Positions 8,325 through 16,414 of a stretch of 64,000 nucleotides of DNA are shown one piece after another (position 1 is the stretch's first letter; each line of letters begins with the position of its first letter). Origin of the DNA: Paraburkholderia sp. IMGN_8 (GTDB lineage Bacteria; Pseudomonadota; Gammaproteobacteria; Burkholderiales; Burkholderiaceae). The position numbers were made by a program, and so were the translations under genes. The stretch spans positions 2,604,001 to 2,668,000 of the forward strand of contig NZ_CP150901.1 in assembly GCF_038050405.1 (NCBI RefSeq). The letters are read 5' to 3'. The notes under the pieces were generated by a model, which saw only the letters and a list, made by a program, of their open reading frames with translations, did no database searches and was not told the DNA's origin.

Positions 8325-8951
8325 TCAGCGCGTTTGCGTCGCTACGCGCAGCCCGAGCGAAATGAACAGCACGCCGATGATCTTGTTCTGCCAGCGGCTA
8401 AGCCACGTCAAGCGTTTGACGAGTTTGCCCAACGGACGAATGGTCAACACGATGAGCGTTGTATAAATCGCGCTCATGCCAACGAAGATCAGTCCGAGCG
8501 TCGCGAACTGCAGGAATGAAGAACCATGCTCGGGATGGACGAACTGCGGCAGGAACGCGAGGAAAAACAGCGCCGTCTTGGGGTTCAACACTTCAGCGGG
8601 AATCGCCTGAAAAAAGGCTTTGGAAGCCGACACGGGCGCGACTGCCGGCATATGCGTGCCCGCCTGCTTTTCGCGCAACGCGCGAATGCCCAGATAGACG
8701 AGGTACGCGGCGCCGACGAATTTGACGGCATTGAAGGCGAGTGCGGAAGTCATCAACAGCGCCGACAGTCCGACCGATGCGCCTAGCGCATGAATGAAAT
8801 CGCCAACCGCAACGCCAAGGCCGGTGAGAATGCCCGCCTTTCGACCGCCATGCACGGTGCGCGTCAAAACCAGCAGTACTGCTGGACCGGGAATCAGAAA
8901 CAGCCCTAGTACGACGGCAACGAACGTCCCTAGTGTTGAAAGATCAAGCAT
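8325..8951 (-). CDS. LysE/RhtB-family amino-acid exporter
   Basis: The 208-residue inner-membrane protein has about six hydrophobic helices. It carries the LysE-family N-terminal signature GLFLIPGPAVLLVLTRTVHGGRKAG at about residues 15-40, and the conserved NPKTALFFLAFLPQFV in the fourth helix. Members export amino acids or homoserine lactones by proton antiport; the substrate is not readable. Transcription runs toward the LexA-box gene. The upstream 470 bp contains its promoter. Confidence 0.85.
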   Translation of the reverse strand: MLDLSTLGTFVAVVLGLFLIPGPAVLLVLTRTVHGGRKAGILTGLGVAVGDFIHALGASVGLSALLMTSALAFNAVKFVGAAYLVYLGIRALREKQAGTHMPAVAPVSASKAFFQAIPAEVLNPKTALFFLAFLPQFVHPEHGSSFLQFATLGLIFVGMSAIYTTLIVLTIRPLGKLVKRLTWLSRWQNKIIGVLFISLGLRVATQTR

Positions 8952-9421
8952 GTCGTCTCCTTGGTGACGCGCTGTCTTCCGATGACTTCAGATGACAATC
9001 TGGACGCGCGTTCAGCCAATGATTGTAGACGAACACATGAAGTTTGGATTTGCGCGGCGCGCGAACGTGTTGGGACGTCTCTTACGATTATGCGTGGAGA
9101 CTGTGAAGACACCGCGAGGAAACCGTCACGCGCGCCGGTGTGTGCGCAATGTGCAAAAAGCGGGGAAAGCGTGACGAACCACCAGATGAGGAGTCTGGTT
9201 TCGCCCCAGCCGGGAGCTCGATTCGCCACGTCCATGATTATGCTGCGAGCAGTGTTCTACGTCACTGCGTCACTTCGCAAGAGACCGTTACCGAATCAGC
9301 GAGAATCGCGGCGAGGCGGCCTTGCATGGGTGATACGCCGCCTATGTATTGCCTATCCGTTACCATTGCGGATACAGGAGCGTGTGCGTCCTGGATTTTT
9401 TCATCAACCGAAGTCTTTGCC
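8952..9421. other. Intergenic region between LysE exporter and YigZ gene
   Basis: This 470-bp divergent spacer should hold both promoters. A weak hairpin (CCAGA/TCTGG, about 9180-9200) is visible, but I see no convincing gene, repeat or operator. Confidence 0.4.
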
Positions 9422-10006
9422 TTGCCCACTTATACATTGCCTGCGGCGCTGACCGCGGAACTCGAGATTCGCAAGAGCCGTTTTATTGCGCATGCGATAC
9501 CGGTCGCCGACCGCGACGCCGCGATGGCCGAATTGCGTCGCCTGCGCGAGGAGCATCCTGCCGCGACGCATGTGTGCTGGGCGTTGCTGGCGGGCGGCCA
9601 GTCAGGCATGTCCGACGATGGCGAGCCGTCCGGGACGGCAGGCAGACCGATTCTCGAAGTATTGCGGCACCATGATCTGGACGGCGTGCTGGCGGCCGTC
9701 GTGAGGTATTACGGTGGAGTGAAACTGGGCGCCGGCGGGTTAGTGCGGGCTTATACCGATGCTATCGCTTCGGCTTTGCTGGATGCACCGAGGGTGGAGC
9801 GGGTTGCGCAGGTTATGCTGACCGTCGAGGTTGGGTATGGCGATGAGGCGAAAGTACGGAGATGGATCGAGGCTCAAGGGTATGGGTTGGTGGAGAGTGT
9901 TTATGGGATGTTAGTGCGGGTGACTGTACGGTTGCCGGTTAATGCCGTTGATGACGCTCGGCGGGAGTTGGTGGATATGACTCAGGGGAAAGCTGGGTTT
10001 TTTTGA
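9422..10006 (+). CDS. yigZ: YigZ/IMPACT-family protein
   Basis: The 194-residue cytosolic protein matches the IMPACT/YigZ fold. ELEIRKSRFIAHA, THVCWALLAGG, DDGEPSGTAGRPIL and VVRYYGGVKLGAGGLVRAY appear in family order within the first 120 residues, followed by the ferredoxin-like C-domain. TTG 9422 is chosen because it puts family-like sequence at residue 1; upstream in-frame codons give no similarity. The exact biochemical role is unsettled (ribosome-associated or peptidase-related roles have been proposed). From about 9720 onward codon choice changes sharply to GGG, GTT, GCT, CGG and TTG instead of GGC, GTC, GCC, CGC and CTG. The gene ends directly against a large palindromic element. Confidence 0.85.
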   Translation: MPTYTLPAALTAELEIRKSRFIAHAIPVADRDAAMAELRRLREEHPAATHVCWALLAGGQSGMSDDGEPSGTAGRPILEVLRHHDLDGVLAAVVRYYGGVKLGAGGLVRAYTDAIASALLDAPRVERVAQVMLTVEVGYGDEAKVRRWIEAQGYGLVESVYGMLVRVTVRLPVNAVDDARRELVDMTQGKAGFF

Positions 10007-10049
10007 TTTTTTTTTGCCTACGCGGCGCTTTTGGCTGTACGCCTATGGT
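10007..10049. repeat. Left outer tail of palindromic element, copy 1
   Basis: This segment begins at the yigZ stop codon with a T-run, then TGCCTACGCGGCGCTTTTGG and a GTTGGCC-type sequence. It is the imperfect inverse of the tail that follows the right arm (10836-10970) and matches the tail left of copy 2. Confidence 0.7.
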
Positions 10050-10835
10050 GTTGGCCTTTCCTTGATTTCTTAGTGGTCTATTAGCGTCGCCCCTGTGCGG
10101 GGCAGGCACTTACTTTCTTTGCCGCCGCAAAGAAAGTAAGCAAAGAAAGCCGCTTCACACCGCTAATTCTTAAGCGGGTCCCGCGGCTTGGAGGAGGCAG
10201 TGGAGCATCTGGAATCGGTGCCCTCGCACATTCGGCGTGAGTGACAAGGCAGTCATACTTCCGGCGACGCTGCGCGCGCCGCAGCGGTACTTCCCAACAC
10301 CGATTGAACGTATGCGCTTCCCGCATCATTCTTTCCGCCTCGCACTGCATGCTCGCCGGAACGGTCTGCAAGCGAAACCAGGGGCTTCGTTTTGGTTTGG
10401 CGGGGGCCATCGGCTTCGCCTCGGCGACGCGCCGAGGCGGTTTGCGGAAAAGTGACGCCCGGCGGTAATTCGGCGAGATGCAGAGGCTGCTGCGGTATTG
10501 AGAAAGGTACGCGCCGATCGCTACAGATCCACGCAAATGCGGGCCACCTTACCAGGCAAAACGTTGACGCGAAAATGGCAGATGGTTTTGTGAAGTACCG
10601 CGTCGGCGCGCGCAGCGCCGCCGGAAGTATGACTGCCTTGTCACTCACGCCGAATGTGCGAGAACACCGATTCCAGATGCTCCACTGCCTCCTCCAAGCT
10701 AGGGGACCCGCTTAAGGGTTAGCGGTGTGAAGCCGCTTTCTTTGCTTACTTTCTTTGCGGCGGCAAAGAAAGTAAGTGCCTGCCCCGCACAGGGGCGAAG
10801 CTAATAGACCACTAACAAATCAAGGAAAGGCCAAC
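10050..10835. repeat. Large palindromic repeat element, copy 1 (244-bp inverted arms, 298-bp centre)
   Basis: The left arm (10050-10293) and right arm (10592-10835) are near-identical inverted repeats of 244 bp. Each arm contains a perfect 14-bp-stem hairpin with a 4-nt loop (CTTACTTTCTTTGC paired with GCAAAGAAAGTAAG, 10109-10140 on the left) and next to it a GCCCC/GGGGC hairpin (10089-10103). The centre (10294-10591) is also shared, with divergence, by the second copy at 39347-41360. Frames inside are short, unconserved and dictated by the palindrome, so I call none. No transposase is present. It resembles an oversized REP/MITE-type element. Confidence 0.85.
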
Positions 10836-11255
10836 CCCGCAGGCACACAGAGCATAAGCGCCGCGAAGGCAAACAAGATCAAGGAAAACCCACCACCGCA
10901 GGCACACAGACAAAAAGCGCCGAGCATGCAAACAAAGCAAGGCACATTGAAAATCCTCACCCTTAGGCCACGCCAAGAAATTTCACGACAGCGCCTCACT
11001 GTTACCATGCTGTCCTGTACAGCGATATCACATGCCCGTATGGGTTCACGAAAGCGCCGAGGAGGCTCCGCGAACCCGGCTCGCATGCGTTATCTCACCC
11101 TATGACCGGCCGCCGTTTTCGAATACGCGTCAATTTAAAAGGCACCTCCTCTGAAATCGACTGCCGCTTTTTCCCGCACAGCGTCTGAGTCGCCGCACCA
11201 GAGCCTATCTCTGCTGCAATCGCTCAGCCCCACTCGTCCGCCCCTGAGATCCACT
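10836..11255. other. Right outer tail repeats of element copy 1 and upstream region of lipoprotein gene
   Basis: From 10836 to about 10970 there are two degenerate units of roughly 60 bp, each reading ATCAAGGAAA, an ACC-rich stretch, GCAGGCACACAGA and AAGCGCCG. They are strongly A/C-rich on the + strand. After about 10970 composition returns to normal; the rest up to 11255 holds the presumed lipoprotein promoter and no recognisable gene. Confidence 0.6.
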
Positions 11256-11795
11256 GTGCTCAAGGGCTGCGGCGCCGTCGCACTGCCGTTGATGCTGTCC
11301 GCATGTTCATGGTCGTGGTTCGGCCTGAATAGCCCGCCACGCGCGGCGGTCCACCCAACAGGCTGGCTCAGCGTCGCCCCGGCCCGCGACTTCGCCTACG
11401 TGCCGGCGAGCAGCGGGCGCGTATCGCCGAATCGGATCGAAAACACGGCGATGACCGGCATCGTGCTAAAAAACGATATCAATGAAGCGGTACGCAACGG
11501 TATCGTGAGCCGCTTGCAGATCGCCGGCTTTCACCTCACCGAAGGCAAAAAGATACTGAGCGGCAGCATCGAGGATTTCACCGTGGACGACGCACGTTCG
11601 CCGGCGTTCTGGACACTGAAAATGCGCTACGTCGTCACCGATGCCACTACCCGGAAGGTTGTGTTTTCGACCACTAAAACGGTCCGGCAGAAGTCACCCA
11701 AGTTCACCAGCAATACCATTGCTATCGAGGACACGGTCAAGCTGAGCGTCGATGCCTTGATCGGCGATCCGGGTTTCGTCAAATCGGTGAATTGA
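11256..11795 (+). CDS. Putative lipoprotein, 179 aa
   Basis: A short N-terminal hydrophobic signal ends in the lipobox LSAC (Cys at residue 17), so the mature protein should be lipid-anchored in the cell envelope. The body (residues about 30-179) is a mixed alpha/beta domain containing TGIVLKNDINEAVRNGIVSRL and GSIEDFTVDDARSPAFWTLKMRYVV. This pattern resembles the YajG / ABC-transport auxiliary lipoprotein type, though I cannot name a family firmly. The GTG at 11256 gives a compact signal peptide; an earlier start is possible. It stands alone ahead of a LysE-type gene. Confidence 0.65.
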   Translation: MLKGCGAVALPLMLSACSWSWFGLNSPPRAAVHPTGWLSVAPARDFAYVPASSGRVSPNRIENTAMTGIVLKNDINEAVRNGIVSRLQIAGFHLTEGKKILSGSIEDFTVDDARSPAFWTLKMRYVVTDATTRKVVFSTTKTVRQKSPKFTSNTIAIEDTVKLSVDALIGDPGFVKSVN

Positions 11796-11904
11796 ACAGA
11801 CAGGCCAAATCGGTACGACCCGGCATTTCGCTACAATCGGATAAACGTGCGCCGGGTGCCCGCCGCCTCGCACGTCCGATCATCCCCTTTTCGTGCGAGC
11901 CGTC

Positions 11905-12525
11905 ATGTCACTCACCGCCTGGCTGTTCTTTCTGCCTGCCTGCTTCGCGATCAATCTCGCGCCTGGCCCGAACAATCTGCTATCGATCAATGTCGCCGCG
12001 CAGCACGGTTTCATGACGGCATTCCTGGGCGGCACCGGCCGGCTCGTCGCGTTCGCGCTGATGCTGGTGCTGGCCGCGACCGGTCTCGCCGTCGTGCTGC
12101 ACGCATCCGAATGGTTTTTTCTCGTGATCAAACTGGCTGGCGCCGCCTATCTGATCTGGCTGGCGATCCAGTTATGGCGCAGCGACGCCCCCGCCATCGA
12201 TACGATGCAGCAGGACGATGCGTCGCTATGGCGGATCGCGCGGCAGGAGTGCCTGGTGGCCGCAGGCAATCCGAAGGCAATTCTGGTCTTCACCGCGTTT
12301 TTGCCGCAGTTCGTCGATATCGCCAAGCCGATGCTGCCGCAGTTCACCGTGCTGGGTGCGAGCTTTCTGGTGCTCGAATGGGTGGCTATCGCGCTTTACT
12401 CCTGGGCTGGCATGCACCTCGGGAAATGGCTGGTTCGCGCGAAAGTTCGCCGCTGGTTCAACCGCTGCTGCGGGGCGTTTCTGGCAGCGATCGGAGTGAG
12501 CTTTCTGCTGGTACGACGCACATAG
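11905..12525 (+). CDS. LysE/RhtB-family amino-acid exporter (second copy)
   Basis: This 206-residue inner-membrane protein with about six helices carries LAPGPNNLLSINVAAQHGF near the N-terminus, the LysE/RhtB signature, and AAGNPKAILVFTAFLPQFV in the middle. It differs clearly from the exporter at 8325-8951, so the two are not a recent duplication. ATG 11905 gives MSLTAWLFF; a GTG at 11893 is an alternative. The substrate is unknown. There is no adjacent regulator gene. Confidence 0.83.
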   Translation: MSLTAWLFFLPACFAINLAPGPNNLLSINVAAQHGFMTAFLGGTGRLVAFALMLVLAATGLAVVLHASEWFFLVIKLAGAAYLIWLAIQLWRSDAPAIDTMQQDDASLWRIARQECLVAAGNPKAILVFTAFLPQFVDIAKPMLPQFTVLGASFLVLEWVAIALYSWAGMHLGKWLVRAKVRRWFNRCCGAFLAAIGVSFLLVRRT

Positions 12526-12800
12526 CACGCGCGAAAAGAAAAATACTAAGGTTACCAAACGATCTGCCTGGCGACACCCCGGCGAGGCGCGCATTGCCAT
12601 GCAATGCAGCCGCTTCCTGAAACACGTCCGGTCAGTCGGCCACATCGGTGCATGCATAAACGATAGCTTATGCTCGACCCGAGAAACTTTAACTATCATC
12701 AATCCATCTCCCCCCCTATTCTCGAACAATGACCCGCCGACGCGGCATGGCGATGCGCGGCAACGGGCAAGCGACTTCTCATAGTCACAGGGGCGACATC

Positions 12801-13778
12801 ATGAAGATCTGTATCTTCGGCGCAGGAGCGATTGGTGGTTTGATGGGCGTGCAACTGGCTCGCGCGGGTGCGGACGTGAGCTTCGTCGCGCGCGGCGCGC
12901 ATCTCGCGGCGATGCGCGAACACGGCGCGCGCCTGCAGATGGACGGCGAGACTTTCAGCGCGCCGGTGCGCTGCACGTCCGACCCGCGCGAACTCGGCGC
13001 GCAGGACTTCGTCATCATCACGCTGAAGGCGCACTCGCTGCCCGGCGTGGTCGACGCAATGCAGCCGCTGCTCGGCAAGCACACGGCGATCGTCACGGGC
13101 GTCAACGGCATTCCCTACTGGTACTTCTATCAGCATGGCGGCAAATTCGCCGGCACGCGTCTCGCCAGCATCGATCCGGACGGCAGCCAATGGACGAAAC
13201 TCGGCCCCGAACGCGCGATCGGCTGTGTGCTCTATCCTGCCGCGGAAATCGTCGAGCCGGGCGTCATCAAACACGTGTACGGCAAGAAATTCCCGATCGG
13301 CGAGCCGAGCGGCGAGCGCACGCCGCGTATTCAGCAGTTGCATGAGATCATGCAGGCGGCGGGTTTCGATGCACCCATCCGCGACAATATCCGCGATGAA
13401 ATCTGGCTCAAGCTGTGGGGCAACCTGTGCTTCAATCCGATCAGCGCGTTGACGCACGCCACGCTCGACGTGCTCACCAGCGATCCCGGCACGCGCGCGG
13501 TATCACGCACGATGATGCTTGAAGCCAAACGCATCGCGGATCAATTCGGCGTGCACTTTCGCGTCGATGTGGAAAAACGGATCGACGGTGCGGGCGCGGT
13601 CGGCGCACATAAGACCTCGACGCTGGTCGATCTGGAAAACAGACGTCCGATGGAAATCGATCCGTTGCTGACGGTGGTCCAGGAAATGGGCCGCCTCGTT
13701 GCCGAACCGACGCCGTCCATCGACGTCGTGCTCGCTCTGGTCAAGCTGCGCGAGCGGATGGCATTGCAGGGCGCTTGA
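12801..13778 (+). CDS. Ketopantoate reductase family (2-dehydropantoate 2-reductase-like) oxidoreductase
   Basis: The 325-residue cytosolic enzyme starts MKICIFGAGAIGGLMGVQLARAG, the Rossmann GxGxxG nucleotide-binding motif. It continues with the family blocks KAHSLPGV, GVNGIPYW and KLWGNLCFNPISALT, where the lysine and asparagine are typical substrate-binding positions of PanE. True PanE reduces ketopantoate to pantoate with NADPH, but many paralogues of this size act on other 2-oxo acids. No pantothenate genes are adjacent, so I do not assign panE. ATG 12801 directly precedes the Rossmann strand. A strong terminator follows. Confidence 0.82.
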   Translation: MKICIFGAGAIGGLMGVQLARAGADVSFVARGAHLAAMREHGARLQMDGETFSAPVRCTSDPRELGAQDFVIITLKAHSLPGVVDAMQPLLGKHTAIVTGVNGIPYWYFYQHGGKFAGTRLASIDPDGSQWTKLGPERAIGCVLYPAAEIVEPGVIKHVYGKKFPIGEPSGERTPRIQQLHEIMQAAGFDAPIRDNIRDEIWLKLWGNLCFNPISALTHATLDVLTSDPGTRAVSRTMMLEAKRIADQFGVHFRVDVEKRIDGAGAVGAHKTSTLVDLENRRPMEIDPLLTVVQEMGRLVAEPTPSIDVVLALVKLRERMALQGA

Positions 13779-13833
13779 GATTGACCGCTTCTTTGCGACG
13801 ATAGGCGGGATGTGAGGGATACGCGGGAAGAAA

Positions 13834-13865
13834 GGATCGAACGCCAGGGCGTTCGATCCTTTTTT
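13834..13865. terminator. Intrinsic terminator between convergent genes
   Basis: GGATCGAACGC and GCGTTCGATCC form a perfect 11-bp stem with a 4-nt loop (13834-13859), followed by TTTTTT. It ends the reductase gene on the + strand; the upstream A-run lets it also serve the convergent aldehyde dehydrogenase. Confidence 0.9.
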
Positions 13866-13872
13866 AACATCG

Positions 13873-15327
13873 CTATTGATCGATCGCGAGCCACACCGCC
13901 TTCGGCTCGGTGAAGTTTTCAATCGCGACGTCGCCGTGCTCGCGGCCGAAGCCCGAGTCGCCGGAGCCGCCCCACGGCAAGCGCACGTCGGTATAGCCGT
14001 AAGTGTTGATCCACACCGTCCCCGCCCGCAAGTCACGCGCGACGCGATGCACACGGCCGATGTCCGCGCTCCAGACACCCGCCGCGAGGCTGTACAGCGT
14101 GCCGTTTGCGATACGCACCGCGTCGGCTTCGTCGTCAAAGCGGATCACACTCGCCACCGGCCCGAAGATCTCCTCTTGCGAAATGCGCATTTCGTGCTCG
14201 ACGTTGGCGAACACCGTCGGTTCGACGAAGAAGCCGCGCTCCCCTACTCGCGCGCCGCCGGTCACGAGCGAGGCCCCTTCGGCCCGGCCGGTTTCGACAT
14301 AACCGAGCACGGTCTTCATCTGCGCGGCCGAAATGAGCGGCCCCATCGAGGTCTCACGTTCCGCCGGATCGCCGACCTTGATCGACTTCGCACGCGCCGC
14401 CAGGCGCTCGACGACCTCGTCGTACACATCGCGATGCGCGAGAATGCGCGAACCCGCCGAACACACCTGGCCAGTGTTGAAGAAAATCCCCGACGCCGCC
14501 GCCCGCACCGCATTGTCGAGATTCGCATCCGCAAAGATCAGGTTGGCCGACTTGCCGCCGAGTTCCAGCGTGACGCGCTTGAAGTTGCCGGCCGCGCCTT
14601 GCAGAATGCCGCGCCCCACCGAAGGCGAGCCGGTGAACGTCACCTTGTCGACGCCCGGATGTGCGACCAGCGCATCGCCGACCACACGCCCCTTGCCGGT
14701 GACGATATTCAGCACGCCCGGCGGCACGCCCGCTTCCAGCGCGAGTTCGCCGATGCGCAGCGCGGTGAGCGGCGTGATCTCGGCGGGTTTGACGATCACC
14801 GTGCAGCCGCACGCGAGCGCGGGCGCGATCTTCCACATGCCGATCATCATCGGGAAATTCCACGGCACGATCGCGGCGACCACGCCGACCGGTTCGCGCA
14901 GCGTGTAGGTCAGCGCATCGGGCCGTACCGGCACCACCTGGCCGTTGATCTTGTCGCACCAGCCTGCGTAGTATTCGAGCGTATCGATCGCCGCCGGAAT
15001 GTCCTGGCGCATCACCGCGGAGATCGGCTTGCCGGCGTCGAGGCTTTCGAGCGCGGCGAGCTCTTCCAGATTCGCGCGCATCAGGCCGGCCATACGGGCG
15101 AGAATGCGGCCACGCTCGACCGCACGTAGCGCGTTCCACACTTTCAGCGCGGCGCGCGCCGCATGCACCGCGGTATCGACATCGGCAACGCTGCCTTGCG
15201 CGACCAAGGCGATCGGCTCTTCGGTGGCCGGGTTGATGTCGACGGAATATTCGCCGGTGCCGGGCGGCAAGCGCTTGCCGTCGATCAGCAAATCATGGCG
15301 CCTTAGGCCGGTTTCAGTTTCCATCAT
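13873..15327 (-). CDS. NAD(P)-dependent aldehyde dehydrogenase
   Basis: The 484-residue ALDH-superfamily enzyme oxidises an aldehyde to the acid. Visible elements are the cofactor-site PWNFP (155-159), catalytic Glu255 in LELGGKS and nucleophile Cys289 in GQVCSAGS, plus the C-terminal oligomerisation segment. The closest style is betaine-aldehyde / phenylacetaldehyde / glycolaldehyde dehydrogenases; the substrate is not decidable. Its position next to a LysR gene and an OFA antiporter suggests C2 aldehyde or glyoxylate-side metabolism, which is inference only. The start MMETETG follows a GAGCTTC-type weak ribosome-binding site. Confidence 0.88.
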   Translation of the reverse strand: MMETETGLRRHDLLIDGKRLPPGTGEYSVDINPATEEPIALVAQGSVADVDTAVHAARAALKVWNALRAVERGRILARMAGLMRANLEELAALESLDAGKPISAVMRQDIPAAIDTLEYYAGWCDKINGQVVPVRPDALTYTLREPVGVVAAIVPWNFPMMIGMWKIAPALACGCTVIVKPAEITPLTALRIGELALEAGVPPGVLNIVTGKGRVVGDALVAHPGVDKVTFTGSPSVGRGILQGAAGNFKRVTLELGGKSANLIFADANLDNAVRAAASGIFFNTGQVCSAGSRILAHRDVYDEVVERLAARAKSIKVGDPAERETSMGPLISAAQMKTVLGYVETGRAEGASLVTGGARVGERGFFVEPTVFANVEHEMRISQEEIFGPVASVIRFDDEADAVRIANGTLYSLAAGVWSADIGRVHRVARDLRAGTVWINTYGYTDVRLPWGGSGDSGFGREHGDVAIENFTEPKAVWLAIDQ

Positions 15328-15400
15328 GAAGCTCCTCGAATGAGATGTAGCCTGGACCGAATGGCAGCGGACCCGCTGGGGCCAAGGCCAAGGCCGGTGC

Positions 15401-16384
15401 CTAGGGCCCGTGCAGTACCGCGCCGCCAGGCGACGCGGCCGGCGATGCGAATTCGTGCGTAGTGGACGGTGCCGCGCCTGCGGCGTTCGAAGGCGCGCCG
15501 GCGGGCATGGCGAACTGCGCCCAGGCTGCCGCGGCGTCAGGTCTGAGGGAGCGGTTGCGACGATGTACGAGCATTGTCGTCAGGTTCATTTCGGGAACCA
15601 GCGGCCGGCTCACTAGCGGCGCGCGAAGCGCGGGCCAATGTGCGTCGATGGGTAGAACGCCGATGCCGAGGCCCAGTTCGATCATGCGCAGCACGGCCGC
15701 CACATGTCCGGGTTCCTGCACCGGCCGCCGTTTCAAGCCATGCGCGCTGAAGGCCAGGTCGAGCGCGGCGCGCACACCCGCGTCGGCGTTCAACGTAACG
15801 AGCGCCCACTCCTGCAACGCGCTCCATGCGACGCTCGCATGCCGCGCAAGCGGATGCGTATGCGGCATGACCACGTGCAGCGGCGTCGTGAAAACCACTT
15901 GAGCGTGCAACAGGTCACCGGCCAGAGGTTCGGCCACCGACACCACCCCGAAGTCGACTTCGCCTTGCTCGACACTCGCGAGCACGCCGCTTTGCGGTTG
16001 ATCCTTGACGGAGACGATCAACTCAGGAAAAGCCGCCGCACAACGCGCGAGCCCTTCCGCCACCCAACTCGACGACAACACCGGATTGCTCGCCAGGACC
16101 ACCACGCCGGTGTGTCCGTCATACGCGGCGCGCCCTTCGCGCAGCGTCAGCTCGATTTCGTCGAGCAAGCGGCCAATGCGCCGCTCGAGGCTGGCGCCCA
16201 CATGGGTCAGTTCTACCTGGCGTGTGGTGCGGTCGAACAGTTTCAACTCGACGGTGTCTTCGAGTTCGCGCACGCAGCGGCTCACCGCCGATTGCGTCAG
16301 ATCGAACTCGCGGGCCGCGCGCGTGAAGCTCCGTTCGCGCGCGACCGCGACAAACACCTTGAGTTGCTGCAGCGAAACGTTCAT
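15401..16384 (-). CDS. LysR-family transcriptional regulator
   Basis: The 327-residue regulator has the N-terminal winged HTH LQQLKVFVAVARERSFTRAAREFDLTQSAVSRCVRELE (about residues 6-45) and a periplasmic-binding-like effector domain to about residue 295. The last 30 residues form an Ala/Pro/Ser-rich tail unusual for the family. It sits between the aldehyde dehydrogenase and an OFA antiporter, all on the minus strand with short gaps, and likely regulates one of them. The inducer is unknown. Confidence 0.87.
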   Translation of the reverse strand: MNVSLQQLKVFVAVARERSFTRAAREFDLTQSAVSRCVRELEDTVELKLFDRTTRQVELTHVGASLERRIGRLLDEIELTLREGRAAYDGHTGVVVLASNPVLSSSWVAEGLARCAAAFPELIVSVKDQPQSGVLASVEQGEVDFGVVSVAEPLAGDLLHAQVVFTTPLHVVMPHTHPLARHASVAWSALQEWALVTLNADAGVRAALDLAFSAHGLKRRPVQEPGHVAAVLRMIELGLGIGVLPIDAHWPALRAPLVSRPLVPEMNLTTMLVHRRNRSLRPDAAAAWAQFAMPAGAPSNAAGAAPSTTHEFASPAASPGGAVLHGP

Positions 16385-16414
16385 AACGTAGCTGCCGGGT
16401 GTGGGCGACTCGCT

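Noticed and set aside
10081..11105. Several frames inside palindromic element copy 1 and its tail
   Set aside because: Similar frames appear on both strands because of the inverted arms, differ between copies, and lack ribosome-binding sites.
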